Source: an uncultured delta proteobacterium
GTDB taxonomy: Bacteria; Myxococcota_A; Polyangia; Polyangiales; Ga0077539
Assembly: GCA_903860995.1 (NCBI GenBank)
Contig: CAIOSS010001102.1
Location: 1-15,581 of the forward strand
Direction: 5' to 3'
DNA: 15,581 nt
Positions 1-7,407 of the stretch are shown piece after piece. Position 1 is the first letter of the stretch. Each line of letters opens with the position of its first letter. The notes under the pieces are model-generated. The model was not told the DNA's origin. It worked only from the letters and a program-made list of their open reading frames with translations, and ran no database searches. Both the position numbers and the translations under genes were made by a program.

Positions 1-1
1 C

Positions 2-829
2 GCCCGCCGCCCCGGCGCGGGGCCGCGCGTGCGCCCCGCGGCCGAGGTGCGCGCCTGCAACGGCGCCGAAGGCCTCTGCGACCGGCGCTACGACCAGGTG
101 GTCTACGCCACCGCGCACAACGCCATGTCCAACGCCGACGAGGGGTGGTTCGTGCCCAACCAGCGCCACCCCATCGACCGCGCCCTGCGCGACGGCGTGC
201 GCGCGCTGATGCTCGACACCCACTACTACCGCGGCGAGGCCTACCTCTGTCACAACGACTGCCGCATCGGGCGGCGGCCGCTCGCCGACGGCCTCTGCAG
301 CGTGCGGGGCTTCCTCGACGAGCACCCCGACGAGGTCGTCACGCTGCTCATCGAGAGCCACGTCTCGGCCGAAGACACCGCCGCGGCCGTGGCCCAGAGC
401 GGCCTCGACGGGTACGTGCGCACGCAACCCCCCGGGGCGCCGTGGCCCACGCTGCGCGAGATGATCGCCTCGGGCCGCCGGCTCGTGGTCTTCACCGAGT
501 CCGGCGGCGGCGCGCCCGGCTGGTACCTCTCCCTCTACGAGCACTCGTGGGAGACGGCGTACTCGTTTCGCACGCCCGCCGACATGAGCTGCGCGCCCAA
601 CCGCGGCGACCCCCGGCACCCCCTCTTCGTGCTCAACCACTTCATCAGCGACCCCGTCGCCGACCGGGCGATGGCGGCGCAGATCAACCACGACCCGACC
701 CTGCTCGACCGCGCGCGCCGCTGCATGCGCGAGAGCGGCCGCCTGCCCAACTTCGTCGCCGTGGACTTCTACGACGTCGGCGGCCTCTTCGCGGTCGTCG
801 ACGCGCTCAACCAGGAGTCTCCCCCCTGA
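2..829 (+). CDS. PI-PLC X-domain phosphodiesterase family protein (5'-truncated by window edge)
   Basis: This is the 3' part of a probably secreted phosphatidylinositol-specific phospholipase C X-domain protein. The frame is open to the window edge, so the true start and any signal peptide lie upstream; a GTG at 29 is the only start seen near the edge. Counting from base 2, the first catalytic-type His is His39 in TAHNAMS and the second is about His84 in LCHNDC, after the barrel strand GVRALMLDTHY. The CNGAEGLCDR segment just before the first motif is typical of bacterial and fungal secreted members. Family members cleave the phosphodiester bond of inositol lipids or related substrates by acid-base catalysis with two His; many bacterial homologues have unproven substrates. 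The gene overlaps the next gene by 4 bp and converges on an operon with inositol-lipid enzymes, so an inositol phospholipid is a reasonable substrate, though this is inference. Confidence 0.8.
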   Translation, partial: ARRPGAGPRVRPAAEVRACNGAEGLCDRRYDQVVYATAHNAMSNADEGWFVPNQRHPIDRALRDGVRALMLDTHYYRGEAYLCHNDCRIGRRPLADGLCSVRGFLDEHPDEVVTLLIESHVSAEDTAAAVAQSGLDGYVRTQPPGAPWPTLREMIASGRRLVVFTESGGGAPGWYLSLYEHSWETAYSFRTPADMSCAPNRGDPRHPLFVLNHFISDPVADRAMAAQINHDPTLLDRARRCMRESGRLPNFVAVDFYDVGGLFAVVDALNQESPP

Positions 830-3800
830 TCGGCGCGCTCGCGCTGCTCTTCGCGTTCACCCCCGTGGACGCGGCGGAGACGGTCCCGCGAGCGGTGAGC
901 GCCGCGCTGGTGGCCGCGGGCGTGCTGCTGGTGCAGCCCGAGCTCGGGGCGGTGCCCTTCGTCCCCCTCCCGGTGCTCTCCGTGCAGTTCGTCCGGGGGC
1001 TCTCCGAGCGGGTCGACCTGCGCCTCCGCTACGACAGCGTCGGGCTCATGACCCACCGCCTCGGGGCCGGGCTCCGGGTGCGCCTCTGGCGGGCTCACGG
1101 CTGGTCGATCGGCGTCGGCGTCGAGGCCAGCGCGCAGCAGTTCGTGCTGCCCTACCAGGACGCCTACCTCGGCGGCGACCTCGCGACGCAGCCCGTCGCG
1201 CTCGTCACCCGCCGGTGGTCGTCCGCGGCCCTCACCCTCGCCGTCGGACCGACCCTCCAGTGGCTGGTCGTGGGCCAGAGCGGCGGGCGCACCCTCGCCG
1301 ACCTGCGCCCGCACCTCGGCTACCTGGACGTGGGCGCGCGCCTGGAGTGGTCCCGCGGGCCGGGGCGCACCATGGTGCTGGGCCTCGACCTCTGCGTACC
1401 CCTCGACCCCGACGACCCCCTCGGGATCCTCGGCGTGCTGCCGCGGGTGACCCTCGGCTGGACCTGGTCGCGCTGACCGCACGCGGCGGCGCTCGACCAG
1501 CACCAGCACCGCGGACAGGCCCAGCAGCGCGGCCAGCACGCAGGCCACCTCGCCGATCACCGCCGCGAGGCCGAAGCTCTGGAGCGCCCGGTTGGCGCTG
1601 GTGAGCAGCGCGCTGTACCCGAAGATGGTCGTGAGGGAGCACACCATGATGGCCCCGCCGGTCTCCTGCACCGCGGGCCCGATCGGGTCGTCGGCGCCCG
1701 CCTCCACCTCCTGGGCATAGCGCCGCATCACGTTGACGGCGTAGTCGACGCCGATGCCGAAGGTGATCGGGAGCGCCACGAAGTTGAGGAAGTTGAGCCG
1801 CAGCCCGAGGACGGTCATCGCCCCGGCCATCCACGCGATGCCGGTGAGCAGGGCGAGCAGCGTGAGGGCCCGGTAGCGCCACCGGCGGAAGGCCACGAGC
1901 ACCAGACCCACCGTGGCCAGGAAGGACGCCAGCACCGCCCGCGGGCCGTCGCGCCACATCGCCTCGATCATGTCCGCGAAGACCGTCGCGTTGCCCAGCA
2001 CCATCGGGCGCCGTCCCTCCGGCGCGCGCGCCCGTCGCACCGCCTCGGACCAGGCCACCAGGAAGCGCCCGTCCCAGATCGACGCGCCGGCCCCCTCCTC
2101 CACGAAGAGCAGCCGACCCCGCGCGCCGTCGCGCTCGGTGTAGAGCGAGGCCACGGAGGTCGGGAGGTCGGCGTCGCCGAGCGCGCGCAGGTCGGCCGGG
2201 GGGAGCCACGCGTCGAGGTCGCGCCGCACGTCGGGGGGAGCGTGCTCGCGCGCGTCGAGCATCCAGCGCCGCAGGTCGGCCAGCACCGCGAGCTTCGCGG
2301 CCTGGTCGCGCGGCAGCAGGTCGTCGAGGGTGCGCACCGGGCCGATGGGCGCGCGGTGGCGGTCGCGCAGGTCTTCGAGGGCGGCCCGCAGGGCAGCGGT
2401 GTCCTCCCGGCGCTCGACCAGCGCGGCGATGGCGCTGCCCGACCCGGCGCGGCCGACGATCTCCCCGGCGACGCCGTTGAGGGCGCTGGCGCGCTCGGTC
2501 TCCGGGCGCACCGAGGCCAGGTTGCGGAAGTTGTAGTCGATCGGGTCGCGCGCGATCGCCACCGCCGCGAGCGCCACGCCGGCCGCGCCGAGGGCCCCCG
2601 AAGCCCACGCGAGCGCGGCGGGGTGGCGGCGCGCCGCGCGGGCGAAGAGCACCCCGTAGGGGTTCGGCCGCGGCGAGGCGAGGGGCAGCGGGCGCCAGCG
2701 CTCCCAGAGCGAGGCCAGCGACGGGAGGATCAGCAGGGTGAGCGCCCAGCAGATGACCATGCCCGCGCCGCCGATGATCCCGAAGTCGCGGAAGCCGCGG
2801 AAGTCGGTGATGGCCAGCGAGCCGTACGCGAGCGACGCGGCCAGCGAGGCGGTGAAGGTGCCCGCCCAGGCGCCCTCGTGGGTCGCGGCGATGGCGTCGA
2901 CCACCGGGCGCCCCGCGCGGCGCTCCTCGAAGTAGCGGGCCAGCCACACGATGCCGGGGTTGATCCCGTTGCCGATCACGATGCTCCCGAGGAAGGCCGT
3001 GGACGTGTTGAGGTGCCCGACGGTGAGGCGCGCCAGCGCGAAGGTCGCCACCACGGGGACGAAGAGCGACGCGCCCAGCAGCACCACCGAGCGCGGGCGA
3101 CGGAAGAGCCCGAGGATGGCCACCACGCAGAGGGCCACGGTGAGCAGCGTCGCGATCACCAGCTCGCGCGCGATGGCGTCGTGCTCGGCGAGGCCCACGG
3201 GCAGGTCGCCCGCGAAGGACACCGTGAGGTCGGGGGCGAAGCGCGGGGGTTGGAGGGCGGTCGACTCGGCGCGCACCCGCGCGATGAGGGCGCGCGCCAC
3301 GACGGGGTCGCCGCCCTGCACGTCGACCCGGAGGAACATCGCCAGGTGCCGCCCGTCGCGGTGCACGAAGTACCCGCCGGGGAAGCGCTCCGCCGCGGCG
3401 TCGACGCGGGCCATCTGCGCGCGGGCCCGCGACGCCAGCGCCTCGGCGCTCTCCGGCGGGTCGTCGAGGTTGATGTACCCCGGCATCGCGCTGGCCCGGT
3501 CGTACTCGACCCGCCGGCGCAGCTCGTCGCGCGCGCGGGTGAGCTCGTCGAGCGGCGCGTAGAGGTGCCGGTGGTCGCGCACGAACTGCTGGTAGTCGCC
3601 GACGTTCCACTGCGCGCGGCGCACGCGGAGCGACGGGGGGAGGCGCTCCAGGCGCGGGCCGAGGGCGGCGGCGTAGCGGCGGAGGGCGGCGGTGTCGCGG
3701 GACTCCAGCATCACCGTGAGGGTGGAGAGGCCGCCCACCCGGCGCTGCCCGGCGCGGAGGTCGCGCACGCTCGGGGCGCCGCGCGGGAGGAGCTCGGTCC

Positions 3801-3945
3801 AGTCGCTGCGCAGCTCGAGGCGGCGCACCAGGGGGAGCAGCGCGAGGGTGACGAGCAGGGAGAGCAGCGCGATCGGGAGGGCGTGGACGACCTGCACGCG
3901 GGCGATGCGGACGAAGCGCTCGGCGGGCGGCGGTCGCTCGCTCAT
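769..3945 (-). CDS. MMPL/RND-family transporter, last gene of the lipid operon
   Basis: This is a large inner-membrane exporter of the RND/MMPL type, a family that often moves lipids or hydrophobic molecules. The ATG at 3945 overlaps the PAP2 stop (ATGA). TM1 is at about residues 21-40, followed by a large periplasmic loop (about 41-255) and a TM bundle from about 260. A second periplasmic loop and a second TM bundle follow. The second half carries GIGVDYAVNVM (about residue 732), with the Asp typical of proton relay; the matching first-half site (about residue 325) reads NGINPG and lacks Asp. Recognisable MMPL sequence ends near residue 820 (LVLVERRR, about base 1485). The frame then runs another 238 codons without a stop, antisense to the beta-barrel gene, with a low-complexity Glu/Arg/His-rich tail that looks like an antisense artefact. 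The likely cargo is the lipid made by the operon; this is inference. Confidence 0.85.
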   Translation of the reverse strand: MSERPPPAERFVRIARVQVVHALPIALLSLLVTLALLPLVRRLELRSDWTELLPRGAPSVRDLRAGQRRVGGLSTLTVMLESRDTAALRRYAAALGPRLERLPPSLRVRRAQWNVGDYQQFVRDHRHLYAPLDELTRARDELRRRVEYDRASAMPGYINLDDPPESAEALASRARAQMARVDAAAERFPGGYFVHRDGRHLAMFLRVDVQGGDPVVARALIARVRAESTALQPPRFAPDLTVSFAGDLPVGLAEHDAIARELVIATLLTVALCVVAILGLFRRPRSVVLLGASLFVPVVATFALARLTVGHLNTSTAFLGSIVIGNGINPGIVWLARYFEERRAGRPVVDAIAATHEGAWAGTFTASLAASLAYGSLAITDFRGFRDFGIIGGAGMVICWALTLLILPSLASLWERWRPLPLASPRPNPYGVLFARAARRHPAALAWASGALGAAGVALAAVAIARDPIDYNFRNLASVRPETERASALNGVAGEIVGRAGSGSAIAALVERREDTAALRAALEDLRDRHRAPIGPVRTLDDLLPRDQAAKLAVLADLRRWMLDAREHAPPDVRRDLDAWLPPADLRALGDADLPTSVASLYTERDGARGRLLFVEEGAGASIWDGRFLVAWSEAVRRARAPEGRRPMVLGNATVFADMIEAMWRDGPRAVLASFLATVGLVLVAFRRWRYRALTLLALLTGIAWMAGAMTVLGLRLNFLNFVALPITFGIGVDYAVNVMRRYAQEVEAGADDPIGPAVQETGGAIMVCSLTTIFGYSALLTSANRALQSFGLAAVIGEVACVLAALLGLSAVLVLVERRRVRSARPGPAEGHPRQHAEDPEGVVGVEGYAEVEAQHHGAPRPAGPLQARAHVQVAEVRAQVGEGAPAALAHDQPLEGRSDGEGEGRGRPPAGDERDGLRREVAAEVGVLVGQHELLRAGLDADADRPAVSPPEAHPEPGPEAVGHEPDAVVAEAQVDPLGEPPDELHGEHREGDEGHRPELGLHQQHARGHQRGAHRSRDRLRRVHGGEREEQRERADQGGDSWLSASTTAKRPPTS
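813..817 (+). promoter_or_regulatory. Shine-Dalgarno site supporting a CTG start
   Basis: AGGAG lies 8 nt before the CTG at 826, inside the end of the PI-PLC gene. No ATG, GTG or TTG occurs at the matching distance in the downstream frame. The site is the main reason to place the start of the beta-barrel gene at CTG 826 rather than GTG 865. Confidence 0.4.
826..1476 (+). CDS. Probable outer-membrane beta-barrel protein (hypothetical)
   Basis: This reading frame of about 216 residues follows the PI-PLC gene with a 4-bp overlap (CTGA). It opens with a hydrophobic stretch, LIGALALLFAFTPVDAA, that resembles a short signal peptide. The rest shows alternating polar/hydrophobic strands separated by short turns (for example VDLRLRYDSVG, HRLGAGLRVRLW, WSIGVGVEAS, YLDVGARLEW) and ends in VTLGWTWSR, a pattern of small outer-membrane barrels. 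I do not recognise the family and infer no substrate. The start is uncertain: CTG 826 has a well-placed AGGAG, but lacks the usual basic n-region; GTG 865 would remove the signal peptide. The gene lies fully antisense to an open 3' extension of the RND transporter gene; its amino-acid pattern is far more protein-like than the antisense translation. Confidence 0.6.
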   Translation: MIGALALLFAFTPVDAAETVPRAVSAALVAAGVLLVQPELGAVPFVPLPVLSVQFVRGLSERVDLRLRYDSVGLMTHRLGAGLRVRLWRAHGWSIGVGVEASAQQFVLPYQDAYLGGDLATQPVALVTRRWSSAALTLAVGPTLQWLVVGQSGGRTLADLRPHLGYLDVGARLEWSRGPGRTMVLGLDLCVPLDPDDPLGILGVLPRVTLGWTWSR

Positions 3946-4856
3946 GGCGCCACGGCCGGGCGGCGGAAGGCGAGGCGCACCAGCGCGACGCACGCGGCGG
4001 TGTAGGCGAGGCCCACCACCACGTCGATGACCCAGTGGTGGTCGAGGTAGACCGCGGCGACGCACATGAGCGCGGCGTAGGCGACGGCGACGACGCGCAG
4101 CGGGAGCGTGAGGTAGGCCCAGGTCTCGAGCGCCAGCAGCGTCGGGTAGGCCACGTGGAGCGAGGGGACCGCGCCGAAGATGTCGTTGGAGCGCCCGTAG
4201 AAGCCGCGGAAGTACCCGACGCCGAGGAGGGCGTCGACGCGCGCGAGGTTGGGCCCGGCGCTCGCCTTCGCGGCGAGGTCGACGACGCAGCCGTGGGCGT
4301 GGAAGTACCAGGGCGGCGCGGCGGGGTAGAGGTGGTAGGTGACGAAGCCTGCGACGTTGAGGAGGAAGAAGGTCCAGGTGAAGCGCTGGAGGTTGTGGAA
4401 GTCGCGGCGGTAGAGGAAGAGCGCGGCGCCGAGGACGGCGTAGATGTACGTGCCGTAGGGGACGGCGCAGAGCGCGTCGAGGGCGGGCGCGGGGTGGGCC
4501 TGGATGAGGTCGTGGAGGGTGCCGTCGGGGGCGCCGCCGACGCTCACGCCGAAGAGGGCGATCTCGGCGGTGCGCAGGTCGCAGAGGTGCACACGCTCGG
4601 GGGAGAGCCCGACGTTCTTCACGAAGCGCATCGAGTCGTAGAGCAGGGCCACGAGGGCGACCGGGAGCAGGCCCGCGAAGAGCCGGCGGCGGGTGAAGGC
4701 GAGCGCCGGGACGAGCGCCATCACGGTGATGAGCTCCCAGCGCACCTCGCCCCGGGACAGCAGCCAGGCGGGCCAGAGGACGAAGGGCGCGGCGGCGATC
4801 CAGGGGAAGGGGCGGGCGCGCGCGAAGGCTGGGAGCGCCGGGTCGCCGGAGGTCAT
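3942..4856 (-). CDS. Aur1-like PAP2-superfamily membrane protein, candidate phosphoinositol (ceramide) transferase
   Basis: This 304-residue multi-pass membrane protein belongs to the PAP2/lipid phosphatase superfamily and resembles inositol phosphorylceramide synthase (Aur1). The segment YPAAPPWY, then AVPSLHVAYP (His234) and YLDHHWVIDVVVG (His274, Asp278) match the order and spacing of the Aur1 motifs; in Aur1 the His-His-Asp triad performs phosphoinositol transfer from phosphatidylinositol to ceramide. About six hydrophobic segments are visible, starting at residue 18. Starts and stops overlap the neighbours by 4 bp on both sides (ATGA), so it is translated with the aminotransferase and the transporter. 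Myxobacteria are reported to contain ceramide phosphoinositols, which fits. It could instead be a simple lipid-phosphate phosphatase; the Aur1-type PPWY segment and the Ino1 context favour transfer. Confidence 0.85.
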   Translation of the reverse strand: MTSGDPALPAFARARPFPWIAAAPFVLWPAWLLSRGEVRWELITVMALVPALAFTRRRLFAGLLPVALVALLYDSMRFVKNVGLSPERVHLCDLRTAEIALFGVSVGGAPDGTLHDLIQAHPAPALDALCAVPYGTYIYAVLGAALFLYRRDFHNLQRFTWTFFLLNVAGFVTYHLYPAAPPWYFHAHGCVVDLAAKASAGPNLARVDALLGVGYFRGFYGRSNDIFGAVPSLHVAYPTLLALETWAYLTLPLRVVAVAYAALMCVAAVYLDHHWVIDVVVGLAYTAACVALVRLAFRRPAVAP

Positions 4857-6229
4857 GCGCGCTTCCAGAGGCCGGTCGCGAGGGCGTCGTCGAAGACCTC
4901 CCGCAGCAGCGCCGCGGCGTTGAGGGCCGTCGCCGCGTCGAGGGTGAGCGCGGGCTGGAGGCGCACCCGCGGGGCGTAGGTCATCGCGAGCAGGCCGCGC
5001 TGCACGCACAGGTCGAAGAGGGCGCGGGTGGTGCTCAGCGGCAGCGGCTCGCGCGTCGCCTTGTCGCGCACCAGCTCCATCGCCAGGAACATCCCCCGCC
5101 CCCGCACCTCGCCCACGAAGGGGTAGCGCTCGACGAAGGGCGCGAGCGCGTCGAGCAGCACCGCCCCTACGTCCCGGGAGTTGTCCACCAGGGACTCCTC
5201 GTCGATGGCCCGCAGCGCGGCCGCCCCCGCCGCGGCCCCGAGGGGGTTTCCCCCGTAGCTCGACGACGATCCCGACGGGGCCGACCAGGGCTTCGCACGC
5301 GAGATCTCGTCGGTGGTGAGCAGCCCGCTCAGGGGGAAGCCCCCGCCGAAGGCCTTGCCCACCGTCACGATGTCCGGCGTCACGCCGCTGTGGTCGATGC
5401 CCCAGTAGCGGCCCGTGCGGCCGAAGCCGGTGATCATCTCGTCGGCGATGAGCAGGGCGCCGAGGTCCTTCGCGAGGTCGGCCACGCCGCGCAGCCAGGC
5501 GTCCGGCGGGATCACGTTGCCCGCCGTCCCCTGCATGGGCTCGACGATCACCGCGGCGACGGCCCCGGCCGAGGCGGCCTTCACCTGCTTGCGCGCGAGG
5601 TCGAGGCACGCGAGGTCGCAGCGCTCGGGGCTGAGCTTCACCGGGCAGCGGTAGCAGTCCGCGTAGGGCACGAGGTGCGAGCCCGGCACCATGGGCCCGA
5701 GGCCCTCCTTGAAGCCCGATCCCATGAGGGAGAGCGCGCCGTGGGTCTTGCCGTGGAAGCCCCCCCAGAAGCCCACCATCTCGTACTTGCCCGTGTGGCA
5801 GCGCGCGAGCCGCAGGGCGCTCTCCACCGCCTCGGCGCCGCCCGAGTACAGCTGCAACCGGTGGAGCTTGTTCGCCGGGGCGTGCGCCGCGGTGCGCTCG
5901 ACGAGCTCGACCCTCGCCTCGGAGGTGAGCGACCCCACGGAGGCCCGCGCGGCCTGCGACTGCACCGCCTCGACGACTGCGGGGTGGCCGTGCCCGAGGG
6001 CGTTGACCCCGATGCCGCCGATGAGGTCGAGGAAGGTGTTGCCGTCGACGTCGGTGATGGCGCTGCCCACGGCGCGGTCGACGGCGATGCCGGCCATCAC
6101 GGCGTAGCCCTGGATGCCCGGCGCGAGGTGGGCGTCTTCGCGCGCGCGCAGGGCCGCGCTGCGGGGCCCCGGGACCCGGGTCACGAGCCGCGGGCGCTGG
6201 TCGGGCGGGTGCGAGGGGGAGCGCGTCAC
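4853..6229 (-). CDS. Class III (4-aminobutyrate-type) PLP-dependent aminotransferase
   Basis: This 458-residue enzyme belongs to the fold type I, class III aminotransferases (GABA/ornithine/acetylornithine and diaminobutyrate type). The PLP lysine is Lys292 in TVGKAFGGGFP, and Asp263 in ADEMITGFGRTG is the residue that contacts the pyridine nitrogen. YSGGAEAVESALRLAR binds the cofactor phosphate, and EPMQGTAG lies upstream. The GTG at 6229 is chosen because it overlaps the previous stop as GTGA; there are about 25 residues before the conserved core. A C-x2-C...C...C group (YADCYRCPVKLSPERCDLAC) in the middle is unusual and may bind metal or be structural. In this operon the amino acceptor may be a keto-inositol made by the upstream oxidoreductase, giving an aminocyclitol. 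Known inosose aminotransferases include members of other PLP families, so the substrate is inference. Confidence 0.9.
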   Translation of the reverse strand: MTRSPSHPPDQRPRLVTRVPGPRSAALRAREDAHLAPGIQGYAVMAGIAVDRAVGSAITDVDGNTFLDLIGGIGVNALGHGHPAVVEAVQSQAARASVGSLTSEARVELVERTAAHAPANKLHRLQLYSGGAEAVESALRLARCHTGKYEMVGFWGGFHGKTHGALSLMGSGFKEGLGPMVPGSHLVPYADCYRCPVKLSPERCDLACLDLARKQVKAASAGAVAAVIVEPMQGTAGNVIPPDAWLRGVADLAKDLGALLIADEMITGFGRTGRYWGIDHSGVTPDIVTVGKAFGGGFPLSGLLTTDEISRAKPWSAPSGSSSSYGGNPLGAAAGAAALRAIDEESLVDNSRDVGAVLLDALAPFVERYPFVGEVRGRGMFLAMELVRDKATREPLPLSTTRALFDLCVQRGLLAMTYAPRVRLQPALTLDAATALNAAALLREVFDDALATGLWKRA

Positions 6230-7407
6230 GGGGCCGACCCGGCGCGGGGGAAGACCACCCGGCGGTGCATGGGGAAGTTCCAGCAGAGGCTGACGAGGAG
6301 GGCGACGAGGACGCGCGCGGCGAGGTAGTGCACCCCGAGGCGCGTCGCGACGGCGTACTCGCCCAGGGTGTTGAGCCCGAGGCTCGCGCCAGACACCAGC
6401 GCGTAGCGCAGGGCCTGGGCGGCGGCCGAGCCGTCGTGGTCGCGGAAGATCCACCGGCGCGCGAGGGTGAAGTTGCACACGGCGCCGGCGAGGGCGCCGA
6501 GGGCGGTGGCCGCCACGGGGTGCACGCCGAAGCGCTCGACGAGCAGCGCGAGGGTGCCGAAATCCACCAGGGTGGACAGCGCCGAGGCCGCCTGGTGGCG
6601 CCCGAGGAGCTGCGCGAGGGAGTCGGCGCGCGGGGACGACGGCGGCGGCGGTCGGCGGTCGGAGAGGGCGCGCAGGAGGGCGCGCAGGCGGTGCACCGCG
6701 GAGGCGTTGGCGACCACCGCCACGACGAGGAGCGCCGAGAGCATCGGGGCGTGGGCGACCCACGGGCCGCGGGCGCCCGCGAGGGCCGAGGCGATGGGGG
6801 TGAGGGCCACGCCGAGGGTGAGGTAGAGCGCGCGCTCGGGGCGGCGCATGGCCCCGCGGGGGATGTCCACCCGCAGGGCCTCGGCCTTGGCCGTGGCGTA
6901 GCTGGTCATGACCGATCCGAGCAGGGCGGCGAGGGCGAGCAGGAGCCAACCGAGCTCAGCCCGGTAGCGCACCGCGAGCCCCGCGAGGAGGGCGAATTCC
7001 TGGTAACGGTCGACGGTCGCGTCGAGGGCCTCGCCCGCGTCCGAGGCCACGCCGGTGGCGCGCGCCACCATGCCGTCGAGGGCATCCCCGAGGCTGGCCA
7101 CCGCGACGAGGGCGGCGGCGACGCCGAAGTGGTCGGTGGCCACGGCGACGGCGGCGGCGAGGCCGAAGGCGAGCGAGGCGAGGCTGATGGCGTCGGGGCT
7201 GACCCCCGCGCGGGCGAGGCCCGACCCGATGGGTTGCAGGGCCCAGTAGCCCGCGGACATGGCGCCCTCGCCCAGCAGCGCGCTGCCGCCGTCCTTCTCG
7301 ACGCGGCGGTAGTGCGCGCGGCCGTAGAGGAGCGCGCGCAGCCCGTACCCGGCGAGGGCCACGGCGAGCAGGCCGAAGAGCGCGAGGGAGCAGGCGAGGT
7401 CGATCAC
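6226..7407 (-). CDS. CDP-alcohol phosphatidyltransferase fused to a GtrA-like domain
   Basis: This is a 393-residue two-domain membrane protein. The N-terminal part (about 60-250) carries the full CDP-alcohol phosphotransferase signature D108-x2-D111-G112-x2-A115-R116-x8-G125-x3-D129-x3-D133, whose Asp residues bind the metal and CDP-lipid. Such enzymes displace CMP from CDP-diacylglycerol or another CDP-alcohol with an alcohol or inositol phosphate. The C-terminal part (about 262-390) has four hydrophobic segments and FTLARRWIFRD plus WNFPMHRRVVF, as in the GtrA family of polyprenyl-linked sugar translocases. A Pro-rich linker (about residues 248-258) joins them. The GTG at 7407 overlaps the oxidoreductase stop (GTGA). 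The pairing suggests headgroup attachment followed by transmembrane movement of the lipid. It is most likely a phosphatidylinositol(-phosphate) synthase given Ino1 nearby; its true acceptor is not visible in the sequence. Confidence 0.88.
   Translation of the reverse strand: MIDLACSLALFGLLAVALAGYGLRALLYGRAHYRRVEKDGGSALLGEGAMSAGYWALQPIGSGLARAGVSPDAISLASLAFGLAAAVAVATDHFGVAAALVAVASLGDALDGMVARATGVASDAGEALDATVDRYQEFALLAGLAVRYRAELGWLLLALAALLGSVMTSYATAKAEALRVDIPRGAMRRPERALYLTLGVALTPIASALAGARGPWVAHAPMLSALLVVAVVANASAVHRLRALLRALSDRRPPPPSSPRADSLAQLLGRHQAASALSTLVDFGTLALLVERFGVHPVAATALGALAGAVCNFTLARRWIFRDHDGSAAAQALRYALVSGASLGLNTLGEYAVATRLGVHYLAARVLVALLVSLCWNFPMHRRVVFPRAGSAP

Noticed and set aside
2242..4005. 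Long plus-strand open frame opposite the RND and PAP2 genes
   Set aside because: Its translation is Arg/Glu/His/Gly-rich low complexity, the usual antisense shadow of a GC-rich membrane-protein gene; the minus strand has clear family motifs.
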